A DNA stretch of 64,000 nucleotides from an uncultured Aquimarina sp. (GCA_947501475.1 CANMWA010000003.1:124001-188000); one strand, 5' to 3'. Numbered from the stretch's first letter, positions 43,478-52,550 are shown. Translations and numbers: made by a program. Notes: generated from the letters alone by a model not told the origin.

Positions 43478-44179
43478 ATGAAAAAAAGACTCGGAATCAT
43501 ATCACTTTTTGTATTGTTGTTTGTAGCTTTTATTATTGTCTGGAATTTCAGTTACCAAACTGGTTTAGAAGAAGCATACATTCCTATTACAAATGAAGTC
43601 CCTGTTCTTGAAATTCCTTCAGAAAAAGGAGTATTTATGCGTTCAGAATTTGCTTTAGAATATCTCAATATGCCTATTGATGAAGCTCATCAACGAAGCC
43701 TAGACACCTATTACAATAATCGAGCATACCCAGGAGCGCCGCCAAGTATTCCACATCCTTTACTCAAAGGAGAAAGAGGTATAGGAGGAAATGCTTGCCT
43801 ACAATGTCACCAAAATGGAGGTTTTGTAGCAAAATTTAATGCCTATGCACCCGTAACGCCACATCCCGGAATGATCAATTGTAGACAATGTCACGTTTCC
43901 CAAAATACCAAAACACTTTTTACGGCTACAAATTTTGCCAAAGTGCATGCTCCCAAAGTAGGTATTAATAATGCTTTTCCAGGAAGCCCGCCTATGATTC
44001 CTCATCAAATACAAATGCGGGAAAATTGCCTTGCTTGTCATGCAGGACCTGCTGCACCTAAGGAAATTAGAGTTACCCACCCTGATCGTATTAATTGTCG
44101 TCAATGTCATGTTCCTAGTGATAAAGTGGTTACAGATATAGAGGTTTTTACAAGAACTAATAGCAACTATAATGAATAG
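43478..44179 (+). CDS. napB: NapB-like c-type cytochrome with four heme sites
   Basis: 233 residues. One N-terminal membrane segment or signal (7-27), then four CxxCH motifs: CLQCH, CRQCH, CLACH, CRQCH. The normal NapB has two. The two halves repeat the same block: PGAPPSIPH...CLQCH...HPGMINCRQCHV and PGSPPMIPH...CLACH...HPDRINCRQCHV, so the gene looks internally duplicated. Role: passes electrons to NapA in the periplasm. It overlaps the next cytochrome gene by 8 bp. Confidence 0.85.
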   Translation: MKKRLGIISLFVLLFVAFIIVWNFSYQTGLEEAYIPITNEVPVLEIPSEKGVFMRSEFALEYLNMPIDEAHQRSLDTYYNNRAYPGAPPSIPHPLLKGERGIGGNACLQCHQNGGFVAKFNAYAPVTPHPGMINCRQCHVSQNTKTLFTATNFAKVHAPKVGINNAFPGSPPMIPHQIQMRENCLACHAGPAAPKEIRVTHPDRINCRQCHVPSDKVVTDIEVFTRTNSNYNE

Positions 44180-44795
44180 AAAAAACTATATATATATACT
44201 AGGATGTATTTTTCTCTTTGTGTCTTTTTCATGTAAGCATAGCGAAAATGAATATCATAGCCTTACCGATAAAATTGAGGGCGAAAGCAAAAACTATCAT
44301 GGTACTTCGATCTCTTCAGAACAACTTCTGGAAGGAATTGAAAGCATAGAAATTACAGAGGGTAATCATACATTTTTAATCCCTGAAAGAAAAAAACAGA
44401 TAAAATCATATGCCTGTACCGAATGTCATACAAGACCATTACAAGAATTAAAAAGTAATGATACTATCAAAAAAGCACATTGGGATATAAAGCTGGCGCA
44501 TGCCGATTTAAATACTATGAATTGCATAACCTGTCATAATGGAGATGATATGGACAATTTAAAAAGTCTAACAGGTAGCACCATTGATTTTAATAGAAGT
44601 TACCAATTATGTAGTCAATGTCATAGTAAACAGTTTGAGGATTGGAAAGGAGGAGCACATGGTAAAAAAGTAGCAGGTTGGGCCCCACCCAGAGCATCAA
44701 TGACCTGCGTAAACTGCCATAATCCACATAAGCCAGGTTTTGATACCAGATGGCCAGCGAGGTTTAATACACAAAAAGTAAAAGAAAGAGAATAA
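44172..44795 (+). CDS. Tetraheme cytochrome c lipoprotein (c3 type)
   Basis: 207 residues. Lipobox VSFSC (Cys21), so anchored to a membrane. Four CxxCH motifs (CTECH, CITCH, CSQCH, CVNCH) with scattered extra His for bis-His ligation. It takes the place that NapC or NapM-type cytochromes hold in other nap clusters. Inferred: electron carrier between the quinol module (44837, 46046) and the NapB-like protein. Confidence 0.85.
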   Translation: MNRKNYIYILGCIFLFVSFSCKHSENEYHSLTDKIEGESKNYHGTSISSEQLLEGIESIEITEGNHTFLIPERKKQIKSYACTECHTRPLQELKSNDTIKKAHWDIKLAHADLNTMNCITCHNGDDMDNLKSLTGSTIDFNRSYQLCSQCHSKQFEDWKGGAHGKKVAGWAPPRASMTCVNCHNPHKPGFDTRWPARFNTQKVKERE

Positions 44796-44836
44796 TCCAG
44801 TATCACTTTACGGTGATTATAATAAAAACTTATGTT

Positions 44837-46030
44837 ATGAGTGGAATTGGAAAATATTTTAAGTTAAATCTAAACAGTACAACTAAACAAACTAAAGGAA
44901 ATTCCTGTGGTTGCGGTAATACTTCTGGTGGATGTAGTTCTCAGGTAAACGAGCCAGCTCCTGTAAAAGCATCTTGTGGCTGCGGGAGTACTTCAGAGAG
45001 TTGTGGTTCGCATAATGAGGCCAAGGTTAGTGATCAGGAATTTTTTGAAGCAGCAATTGATGCTGCTATTGGTGACGAACGCAAAAAAGACGGTTTTGAT
45101 CAAGTGTTTGAGGTAAAAATGGATCGCCGTACTGCTTTTAGACAATTAACAGCTAGCCTACTCATTGGTGCCGGAGCAGTAAGTACATCTTGTAGTGTTA
45201 CAACAGGAGAAGGCACCAAAGAAAAAGCGCAAATAGACTGGGAAGAGCAATTTAAGGGTAATTATAAATTGATGACCGATGAAGAACGAAATGCTACTGT
45301 AGAACGATTGGTTCGTTCATACCAACTTCGGAAAAAGAAAAATATTAATATGTCTTCTAAAGATGCTGTAAAAGATGTGCTCTTTGGTTATGCATTTAAT
45401 ATTTCAAAATGTCAAGGATATATGGATTGTGTAAGCGCTTGCGTAGAAGAAAATAATCAAGATCGAAATTCTCAAATGGAATACATCCGTATTCATGAAA
45501 TGAAGGATGGTAAAGGTTTTAAGTTTGATGAAGCCGATGATAACTATTACCACGAAGTCCCGGCTGAAGGTCATTTTTATATGGGAACACAGTGTTTTCA
45601 TTGTGACAACCCACCTTGCGTAGACGTATGTCCGGTGCAGGCCACTTGGAGAGAAGATGACGGGTTAGTAGTCATCGATTACGACTGGTGCGTAGGTTGC
45701 AGATACTGCATGGCCGCTTGCCCATATGATGGACGACGATTTAACTGGAGTACCCCAGAGGTTCCTGAAGAAGAAGTAAATAAAGATCAACACTATCTCG
45801 GGAATCGTATGCGTAAAAAAGGGGTGATGGAAAAATGTACTTTTTGTGTACAACGGTCTAGGGCAGGTAAAAATCCGGCATGCGTAGAGGCTTGTCCAAC
45901 CGGAGCAAGAATTTTTGGAAATTTATTGGACCCTGATAGTACTATACGTTGGGTATTAGAAAACAAAAAAGTGTTTAGACTAAAAGAAGATCTGGGTACC
46001 GAACCGAAGTTCTGGTATTTTATGGATTGA
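44837..46030 (+). CDS. 4Fe-4S ferredoxin-type subunit (NrfC/ActB-like) with Cys-rich tail and internal Tat motif
   Basis: 397 residues from ATG 44837 (MSGIGKYF). Residues ~22-60 hold two CGCG/C clusters (SCGCGNTSGGC, SCGCGSTSESC). Near residue 95 is DRRTAFRQLTASLLIGAGAVSTSC, a twin-arginine-like segment with a lipobox after it. Then four Fe-S motifs: KCQGYMDCVSAC, CFHCDNPPCVDVCP, CVGCRYCMAACP, CTFC...ACVEACP. Known: NrfC-like subunits pair with NrfD; extended Tat regions occur in Bacteroidota alternative complex III. Inferred: electron relay from NrfD to the cytochromes. It starts 42 bp after the cytochrome gene. Confidence 0.85.
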   Translation: MSGIGKYFKLNLNSTTKQTKGNSCGCGNTSGGCSSQVNEPAPVKASCGCGSTSESCGSHNEAKVSDQEFFEAAIDAAIGDERKKDGFDQVFEVKMDRRTAFRQLTASLLIGAGAVSTSCSVTTGEGTKEKAQIDWEEQFKGNYKLMTDEERNATVERLVRSYQLRKKKNINMSSKDAVKDVLFGYAFNISKCQGYMDCVSACVEENNQDRNSQMEYIRIHEMKDGKGFKFDEADDNYYHEVPAEGHFYMGTQCFHCDNPPCVDVCPVQATWREDDGLVVIDYDWCVGCRYCMAACPYDGRRFNWSTPEVPEEEVNKDQHYLGNRMRKKGVMEKCTFCVQRSRAGKNPACVEACPTGARIFGNLLDPDSTIRWVLENKKVFRLKEDLGTEPKFWYFMD

Positions 46031-46045
46031 TAAAATATACTCAAA

Positions 46046-47266
46046 ATGAGAAGACTTAGAGTTTTTAAAAGTTTAGTAATAGACAGTTTAGATACTATTA
46101 CCCAAGGTTCAAAAAAATATCACATCTGGATGGCATTCTTGACCTTTGTGATGCTTATTGGGATGTATTGTTATTCTATGCAGATAGAATACGGTTTAAG
46201 CGTCACTGGGATGACCGACCGTGTGAGTTGGGGATTATACATTTCTAATTTTACATTTCTAGTGGGTGTTGCCGCAGCTGCTGTGATGTTGGTAATGCCT
46301 ACTTATGTGCTTAAAGATATTGATTTTAAGCAAGCTGTACTTATTGGTGAAGGACTTGCCGTAGCTGCTCTTATTATGTGTTTAGCTTTTGTTGTGGCTG
46401 ATATGGGAGGACCATCTGTATTATGGCATATGATACCAGGTATTGGAGTATTTAATTTTCCAGCTTCAATGTTAACCTGGGATGTTCTTGTTCTTAATGG
46501 ATATTTGTTTTTGAATATTTCCATTCCTTTCTACATCTTATTTAGGCGTTATCAAGGTAAAGTCCCTAATCCCAAAATATATGTTCCCGGAGCAATTCTT
46601 TCTGTTTTCTGGGCAGTAGCTATTCACTTGGTTACAGCCTTTTTGTACCAGGGATTACAGGCTCGCCCTTTTTGGAATAATGCACTCTTAGGACCGCGGT
46701 TTTTAGCATCAGCTTTTGCCGCTGGTCCTGCCCTAATTATTTTGGTTTTAGCAGTCATCAGAACATTTACAGAGTTTAAAATCGAAGACAAAACGATTAA
46801 AAAAATAGCCATGATCGTTACCGTTGCTGCACAGATCAACCTGATCATGTTAGTTTCTGAGCTATTCAAAGAATTTTATGCACCTACCCATCATAGTGAA
46901 AGTGCATATTATCTATTTTTTGGATTACATGGTAAAACTGCATTGTTGCCGTGGATATGGACAGCTATTCCATTAAATGTTCTGGCAACAATACTACTTA
47001 CTTTTGGTAAATTACGTAACAACTTTAAGGTACTTTACTTTTGTTGTTTCATCTTATTTATTGCAATTTGGATAGAAAAGGGTTTTGGACTTATTGTGCC
47101 TGGGTTTATTCCTGGTCCTTATGGTAAGATTGCCGAATATACCCCCACAGGTATAGAAATAGGTGTTACTCTTGGCATTTGGGCATTAGGTGCTTTTATA
47201 TTTACTATACTAGCCAAAACAGCTATCAAAATCGAAACCGGAAAACTACAGTTCAAAGAGAAATAG
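46046..47266 (+). CDS. nrfD: NrfD/PsrC-family quinol-oxidising membrane subunit
   Basis: 406 residues, about ten membrane helices, with GLSVTGMTDRVSWGLYISNFTFLVGVAAAAVM and DMGGPSVLWHMIPGIGVFNFPASMLTWDVLVLNGY near residues 50 and 110, typical of the NrfD/ActC fold. Paired with the Fe-S subunit 15 bp upstream. Inferred: oxidises menaquinol in the inner membrane and feeds the nitrate reductase instead of NapC or NapGH. Last gene before the ccoS promoter. Confidence 0.88.
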   Translation: MRRLRVFKSLVIDSLDTITQGSKKYHIWMAFLTFVMLIGMYCYSMQIEYGLSVTGMTDRVSWGLYISNFTFLVGVAAAAVMLVMPTYVLKDIDFKQAVLIGEGLAVAALIMCLAFVVADMGGPSVLWHMIPGIGVFNFPASMLTWDVLVLNGYLFLNISIPFYILFRRYQGKVPNPKIYVPGAILSVFWAVAIHLVTAFLYQGLQARPFWNNALLGPRFLASAFAAGPALIILVLAVIRTFTEFKIEDKTIKKIAMIVTVAAQINLIMLVSELFKEFYAPTHHSESAYYLFFGLHGKTALLPWIWTAIPLNVLATILLTFGKLRNNFKVLYFCCFILFIAIWIEKGFGLIVPGFIPGPYGKIAEYTPTGIEIGVTLGIWALGAFIFTILAKTAIKIETGKLQFKEK

Positions 47267-47304
47267 ATAACTTTTTATCATAATCCTTCTTCTATATTAA
47301 AACC

Positions 47305-47347
47305 TGACAAAAGTCATTTTTTAAGAAATAATTCACACATACTTTTG
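47305..47347 (+). promoter_or_regulatory. TGAY-N4-RTCA promoter of ccoS-ccoNOQP
   Basis: Palindrome TGACAAAAGTCA at 47305-47316; -7 box TACTTTTG, a full consensus match, at 47340-47347, 29.5 nt from the centre. Strongest of the set for the oxidase. Confidence 0.78.
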
Positions 47348-47366
47348 ACTCACAATCTAAGTAAGT

Positions 47367-47561
47367 ATGGGTGTAATCTATCTACTCTTAACGATTAGTA
47401 TTATCGTTGCCATCGTCTTTTTTATAAGCTTTATCATATCTGTCAAAAATGGCCAATATGATGATGTTTATACTCCTTCAATACGAATGCTTTTTGATGA
47501 TGAGCTTATAAAAGACCCTAAAGAAAAATCTTCAGAATCCACTAAAAACAAACAATCTTAA
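47367..47561 (+). CDS. ccoS: cbb3 oxidase assembly protein CcoS
   Basis: 64 residues, one membrane helix (~4-26), then GQYDDVYTPSIRMLFDDE, the conserved CcoS end. Needed for cofactor insertion into the catalytic subunit. It directly precedes ccoNO (2 bp) but is 9 kb from ccoI, its usual neighbour. Confidence 0.88.
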   Translation: MGVIYLLLTISIIVAIVFFISFIISVKNGQYDDVYTPSIRMLFDDELIKDPKEKSSESTKNKQS

Positions 47562-47563
47562 AT

Positions 47564-49765
47564 ATGGAAATGGAACAATTCTATTACGATAATAAAATCG
47601 TAAAAAAATTCTTATATGCCACAATGCTATGGGGTATTGTAGGCATGTCGGTAGGTCTTCTATTGGCTTTTATGTTTTTGTTTCCTAACCTAACCGATGG
47701 CATCCCCTGGTTAAGTTTTGGTCGATTAAGGCCTTTGCATACTAATGCGGTTATTTTTGCTTTTGTTGGTAACGCTATTTATGCGGGAGTATATTATTCT
47801 ACTCAGCGTTTGCTTAAAACTCGTATGTTTAGTGATAAACTCAGTAACATTAATTTCTGGGTATGGCAATTAATTATTGTCGGGGCAGCTATTACGCTTC
47901 CTTTAGGATATACCACTTCAAAAGAGTATGCAGAGTTAGAATGGCCATTTGATATTGCAATTGCTATTATTTGGGTAGTTTTTGGGTGGAATCTCATTGG
48001 TACCATCTTAAAAAGAAGACAGCGCCATATGTATGTTGCGATTTGGTTTTATCTAGCCACTTTTGTTACCGTAGCGGTGCTTCATATTTTTAATAGCCTC
48101 GAGCTACCTGTTAGTGCTTTAAAAAGCTATTCTGTATATGCTGGTGTTCAAGATGCACTGGTACAATGGTGGTATGGTCATAATGCCGTAGCTTTTTTTC
48201 TTACGACACCCTTTTTAGGATTGATGTATTATTTTATTCCAAAAGCAGCTAATAGACCTATTTATTCCTATAGGTTATCGATTGTTCACTTCTGGTCGTT
48301 AATATTTATTTATATCTGGGCAGGACCACATCACTTATTATATTCTTCTTTACCCGATTGGGCGCAGAATCTTGGTGTAGCCTTCTCGATAATGCTTATT
48401 GCGCCATCTTGGGGAGGTATGATTAATGGCTTATTAACCTTGCGCGGAGCCTGGGATAAAGTACGCACTGATCCAGTCTTAAAATTCATGGTTGTAGCGA
48501 TCACCGGATATGGTATGGCAACTTTTGAAGGACCTATGCTATCCTTAAAAAATGTAAATGCGATTGCCCATTTTAGCGATTGGATTATTGCACATGTGCA
48601 TGTTGGTGCTTTAGCCTGGAACGGGTTTATGACTTTCGGGATGGTATACTGGCTAGTACCCAGACTTACGAAAACCAAATTATGGTCAACAGGACTTGCA
48701 AACGTACACTTTTGGATTGGTACGCTTGGTATTATTATGTATGCATTACCTATGTATGTCGCTGGATTTGTACAAGCCTCTATGTGGAAACAGTTTAATC
48801 CCGATGGAAGTTTAGTATATGGTAATTTTTTAGAAACTGTAAACGAAATCATCCCTATGTATTGGATGCGAGCCATAGGAGGTAGTTTATATATTCTGGG
48901 AGCTTTTGTAATGCTATACAACATTATTAAAACCATACAAAGTGGTAAGACTGTTACCGATGAACTAGCCGAAGCTGCTCCGCTACAAAAAGTTACAAAA
49001 TTAAGAACCGCAAAAGAAAGCTATCATACCTGGTTAGAAAGAAGACCTGTAAAGCTTACTATTTTTGCCACCATAGCTATTCTTATTGGAGGAGCTGTAC
49101 AAATCATACCCACATTAATGGTAGATTCAAATATTCCTACCATAACTAATGTAAAACCATACACACCTCTTGAACTTGAAGGAAGAGATATTTATATACG
49201 AGAAAGTTGTGTCTCCTGTCATTCACAAATGATACGACCTTTCCGCAGTGAAGTAGAACGATATGGTGAATATTCTAAAGCCGGTGAATATGTATATGAC
49301 CATCCTTTCTTATGGGGAAGTAAGCGTACCGGACCCGATTTGATGCGAATAGGAGGTAAATACTCAGACAATTGGCACCTTAATCATTTCTATGATCCAC
49401 AAAGCACCTCATCAGGATCCATAATGCCTAGTTATAAATGGTTAATCCAAAATGAGTTGGATCGATCACTAACCGAAACCAAAATGGAGGCTATGGTGTC
49501 TCTTGGAGTGCCATACACTCCTGAAGAAATCAACAAAGCACAGCAATGGATGGATGAACAAGCAACAACCATCGAGAAAAACCTGTATAGTGATCCTGAT
49601 TTTGCAAAAACCTACGAAGCCGATAAAAAGTATGCAAAAGAAAATGGATTGGACTTTGTTGAAATGCGAAACAGAGAGGTTGTAGCCTTGATCGCTTATA
49701 TACAAAGATTAGGAACTGATATCAAGGTTAAAAACGAAGAAACTTTAGTCGAAAATAAAGAATAA
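47564..49765 (+). CDS. ccoNO: cbb3 cytochrome oxidase subunits I and II fused (CcoN-CcoO)
   Basis: 733 residues. Residues ~1-480 are CcoN, twelve helices with the heme and copper His residues (RPLHTNAV, WWYGHNAVAF, GPHHLLY, HVHVGALAWNG). Residues ~500-733 are CcoO, one helix and heme c motif CVSCH near residue 549 (ESCVSCHSQMIRPF). Known: the fusion is normal in Bacteroidota. High-affinity terminal oxidase for low oxygen. Confidence 0.95.
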   Translation: MEMEQFYYDNKIVKKFLYATMLWGIVGMSVGLLLAFMFLFPNLTDGIPWLSFGRLRPLHTNAVIFAFVGNAIYAGVYYSTQRLLKTRMFSDKLSNINFWVWQLIIVGAAITLPLGYTTSKEYAELEWPFDIAIAIIWVVFGWNLIGTILKRRQRHMYVAIWFYLATFVTVAVLHIFNSLELPVSALKSYSVYAGVQDALVQWWYGHNAVAFFLTTPFLGLMYYFIPKAANRPIYSYRLSIVHFWSLIFIYIWAGPHHLLYSSLPDWAQNLGVAFSIMLIAPSWGGMINGLLTLRGAWDKVRTDPVLKFMVVAITGYGMATFEGPMLSLKNVNAIAHFSDWIIAHVHVGALAWNGFMTFGMVYWLVPRLTKTKLWSTGLANVHFWIGTLGIIMYALPMYVAGFVQASMWKQFNPDGSLVYGNFLETVNEIIPMYWMRAIGGSLYILGAFVMLYNIIKTIQSGKTVTDELAEAAPLQKVTKLRTAKESYHTWLERRPVKLTIFATIAILIGGAVQIIPTLMVDSNIPTITNVKPYTPLELEGRDIYIRESCVSCHSQMIRPFRSEVERYGEYSKAGEYVYDHPFLWGSKRTGPDLMRIGGKYSDNWHLNHFYDPQSTSSGSIMPSYKWLIQNELDRSLTETKMEAMVSLGVPYTPEEINKAQQWMDEQATTIEKNLYSDPDFAKTYEADKKYAKENGLDFVEMRNREVVALIAYIQRLGTDIKVKNEETLVENKE

Positions 49766-49770
49766 TAGTC

Positions 49771-49956
49771 ATGCTAAAATTTGTAAAAGGTCATATGGAA
49801 AGTATAGAAGGAATAGAGATTTATCCAATGATCTCTCTGCTTATCTTTTTCATCTTTTTTGCCGCCCTATTCTGGTGGGTATTCACAGCCAAAAAAGAGC
49901 ATATCAAAGAAGTAAGCAATATTCCATTAGAAACCGAAAATGATATCGTATTATGA
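49771..49956 (+). CDS. ccoQ: cbb3 oxidase small subunit CcoQ-like
   Basis: 61 residues with one membrane helix (MISLLIFFIFFAALFWWVF). Position and size match CcoQ between ccoNO and ccoP. It overlaps ccoP by 4 bp. Low sequence complexity makes the assignment mostly positional. Confidence 0.75.
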   Translation: MLKFVKGHMESIEGIEIYPMISLLIFFIFFAALFWWVFTAKKEHIKEVSNIPLETENDIVL

Positions 49957-50912
49957 GAAATACTTCATCCTATTTAAGAATTATTGCTTTTATATTAATA
50001 ACATATCTATTGATAGAAGCAACTGTCGAATCAGGAGATCAATCTGCGTTTATTGCTCAGCCTCTTTGTTGGCTAGGTTTGGGAATGGTTTTATTATTTA
50101 TAGTAGCTATAGAGATTAGTGTAGCGGCCTTACGAAATATCTTATTTCAATCTCTTAAACCTGAAGCACAAGAACGATACCTTTTGACTCAAAAGGCAAG
50201 AAAAGAAAAACAGTATAAATGGTTCTGGAATATCTATCTAAAATTATTGGATAGTAAACCTGTTGATGATGAAGAAGAGATCATCTTGGATCATAATTAT
50301 GATGGAATTCAAGAACTAGACAATAACCTTCCGCCTTGGTGGGTATATGGATTTTATGCCACCATTATATTCGGAATTGTGTATTTAGTTCGCTTTCATG
50401 TGTTTAATGATTATACTCAGGCAGAAGAATATGAAACTGAGGTTTCCGAAGCTCTAATTGCTATTGAAGAATATAAAAAAACTGCCAAAGATCTAGTAGA
50501 TATAAACACTGTAACCTTGCTTACAGATGCTTCTGATATTAGTAAAGGAAAAACAATTTTTACTACCAACTGTGTAGCTTGTCATAAAGCTGATGGCGGT
50601 GGTGGTATTGGACCTAATCTTACTGATAAATACTGGATTCTAGGAGGTGGAATCAAAAATATATTTCGCACCATTTCTGAAGGAGGTAGAGACGGAAAAG
50701 GGATGGTAGCATGGAAGCAGACACTTAAACCCGCAGAAATGGCTCAAGTAGCAAGTTATGTAATGACATTAGGTGGAACAAATCCAGCAGAACCCAAAGA
50801 AGCTCAAGGTGAAATATGGGTTGATCCAGATATGCCAAAGGAAGAACCTCCTGAAGAAGAGATCCTAGAAACTGTCTCTGACTCGACAACTATAACAAGT
50901 GCTATGAATTAA
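49953..50912 (+). CDS. ccoP: cbb3 oxidase subunit III, CcoP with one heme
   Basis: 319 residues. Membrane helices at ~9-28, ~37-57 and ~125-145 (LPPWWVYGFYATIIFG). One heme c motif, CVACH near residue 206, with GIGPNLTDKYWILGGG and the Met ligand region GMVAWKQTL. The proteobacterial CcoP has two heme motifs; only one is seen here. The C-terminus is acidic. Delivers electrons from periplasmic carriers to CcoNO. Confidence 0.9.
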   Translation: MRNTSSYLRIIAFILITYLLIEATVESGDQSAFIAQPLCWLGLGMVLLFIVAIEISVAALRNILFQSLKPEAQERYLLTQKARKEKQYKWFWNIYLKLLDSKPVDDEEEIILDHNYDGIQELDNNLPPWWVYGFYATIIFGIVYLVRFHVFNDYTQAEEYETEVSEALIAIEEYKKTAKDLVDINTVTLLTDASDISKGKTIFTTNCVACHKADGGGGIGPNLTDKYWILGGGIKNIFRTISEGGRDGKGMVAWKQTLKPAEMAQVASYVMTLGGTNPAEPKEAQGEIWVDPDMPKEEPPEEEILETVSDSTTITSAMN

Positions 50913-50927
50913 AATATGTAAGAAAGA

Positions 50928-51014
50928 GTTTCCTCTCCCCTGAGGAAGAGAATTAAGGTGAGGGTGTTCATTAAAAATCCCCTCATCCTAACCTTCTCCC
51001 CAAGGAGAAGGGAC
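50928..51014 (+). repeat. Intergenic repeat element, CTCTCCC family, full copy
   Basis: TTTCCTCTCCC...AATTAAGGTGAGGGTG...CCTCATCCTAACC...CTCCCCAAGGAGAAGG, an imperfect inverted structure. It lies in the ccoP-ccoG gap, and an apparent upstream extension of ccoG runs through it. Other copies: 12803-12828 and 20703-20810. Confidence 0.65.
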
Positions 51015-51044
51015 TTCAAAATTTTTATAAAACCCAAAACCCAA

Positions 51045-52466
51045 TTGGAAACACCAGAAAACGAAAAATTCAGAGATTCTATCGGTACTATAAACGAAGA
51101 AGGTAAACGTGCCTGGGTGTATCCTAAAAAACCAAGCGGTACATATTATGAGTATCGCAAATGGGTGAGTTATGCATTACTTTTATTTCTGTTTTCTGCA
51201 CCTTTTATCAAAATTAACGGAAACCAGTTTCTTCTATTTAATGTTTTAGAACGACGTTTCAACATTTTCGGAGCTCCGTTCTGGCCACAGGATTTTCATT
51301 TATTTGTGATTTCAATGATTATCGGAGTGATTTTTATCACCCTGTTTACCGTTGCTTTTGGCAGGGTTTTTTGTGGTTGGATATGCCCACAGACCATTTT
51401 TATGGAAATGGTTTTTCGAAGAATAGAATACTGGATCGAGGGAGATCGAGGGAAGCAAATACGCCTTGACAAACAATCATGGAATATCGAAAAGATAAGA
51501 AAACGAGTTACCAAATGGGTTATATTTTTCATCATATCTTTCCTGATTGCCAATGTATTTCTTGCATACCTAATAGGTAGTGATCAACTAGTTAGATATA
51601 TAATCGACGGACCATTTAGACATGTAAGTACTTTAATCTCCCTCTTCATATTTACTGCTGTTTTTTATTTTGTATTTGCCTGGTTTAGAGAGCAGGTATG
51701 TATTATTGCGTGTCCTTATGGGCGGTTACAAGGGGTATTACTAGATTCTAAATCAATCGTAGTTGCCTATGATTATAAACGTGGAGAAAAACAAATCGGA
51801 AGAGCAAAGTTTAAGAAAAATGAAGATCGCACATCTACCGGAAAAGGAGATTGTATTGATTGTTTTCAATGTGTACATGTCTGCCCAACAGGAATTGATA
51901 TTAGAAACGGAACACAACTAGAATGTGTAAACTGTACTGCGTGCATTGATGCTTGTGATCATATGATGGAAAGCGTTAATCTTCCTAAAGGGTTAATACG
52001 ATATGCCAGTGAAGATAATATTGCTAAAAAAGCAAAATTTCAATTCACTCCAAGGTTAAAAGGATATAGCGCTGTACTACTAATTTTAATTGGTATTTTT
52101 TTGGGAATGTCATTTTTAAGAAATGATATAGAAGCTAACATTTTAAGATTACCAGGACAACTCTATGAACGAAAAGAGGGTAATATAATTAGCAATGTAT
52201 ACACCTATAAATTAGTCAATAAAACTACTTCAAAAATTGAAGATGTTCACTTTGAATTACTATCACACAAAGGTACCATCGAATTGGTGACGCATAAAAA
52301 TTTTACAGTTCCAAAACAGGGGTTGGCCGAAGGAACTTTATTTATAGAAGTAAATGCTGCTGCACTTAGTGGAGATAAGGATAAATTAAAAATTGGTGTG
52401 TATAGTAATGATAAATTAATTGAAACTACTATTACGGCATTTTTAGGGCCTAGGAGTTATCGTTAG
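51045..52466 (+). CDS. ccoG: cbb3 oxidase accessory ferredoxin CcoG
   Basis: 473 residues from TTG 51045 (LETPENEKFRDSIGTI, the normal family start). The frame is open back to GTG 50958, but those codons are the repeat element and look nothing like the family. Helices at ~35-55 and others; motifs FCGWICPQT, CIIACPYGR, and two 4Fe-4S sites CIDCFQCVHVCP and CVNCTACIDAC. Known: CcoG (RdxA/FixG) is a copper reductase aiding oxidase assembly. The C-terminal beta domain is Ig-like. Confidence 0.92.
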   Translation: METPENEKFRDSIGTINEEGKRAWVYPKKPSGTYYEYRKWVSYALLLFLFSAPFIKINGNQFLLFNVLERRFNIFGAPFWPQDFHLFVISMIIGVIFITLFTVAFGRVFCGWICPQTIFMEMVFRRIEYWIEGDRGKQIRLDKQSWNIEKIRKRVTKWVIFFIISFLIANVFLAYLIGSDQLVRYIIDGPFRHVSTLISLFIFTAVFYFVFAWFREQVCIIACPYGRLQGVLLDSKSIVVAYDYKRGEKQIGRAKFKKNEDRTSTGKGDCIDCFQCVHVCPTGIDIRNGTQLECVNCTACIDACDHMMESVNLPKGLIRYASEDNIAKKAKFQFTPRLKGYSAVLLILIGIFLGMSFLRNDIEANILRLPGQLYERKEGNIISNVYTYKLVNKTTSKIEDVHFELLSHKGTIELVTHKNFTVPKQGLAEGTLFIEVNAAALSGDKDKLKIGVYSNDKLIETTITAFLGPRSYR

Positions 52467-52524
52467 TTCATAGTTTTTGGTAGTTAGAAGGTCTTTCTGA
52501 ACCAAAACAACATATTAAAAGTAG

Positions 52525-52550
52525 TGGATCCCAACATACGTTGGGATGAC
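52525..52550 (+). repeat. 26-bp palindromic element, right-type copy
   Basis: TGGATCCC-AACATACGTT-GGGATGAC. Reverse complement of the family consensus GTCATYCC...GGRATCCA. Between ccoG and ccoH, with no GIY-YIG gene. Confidence 0.75.

Noticed and set aside
48331..48936. 201-codon open frame on the minus strand inside ccoNO
   Set aside because: The plus strand clearly encodes CcoN with its heme and copper His residues; the reverse frame has no known motif and arises from codon bias.
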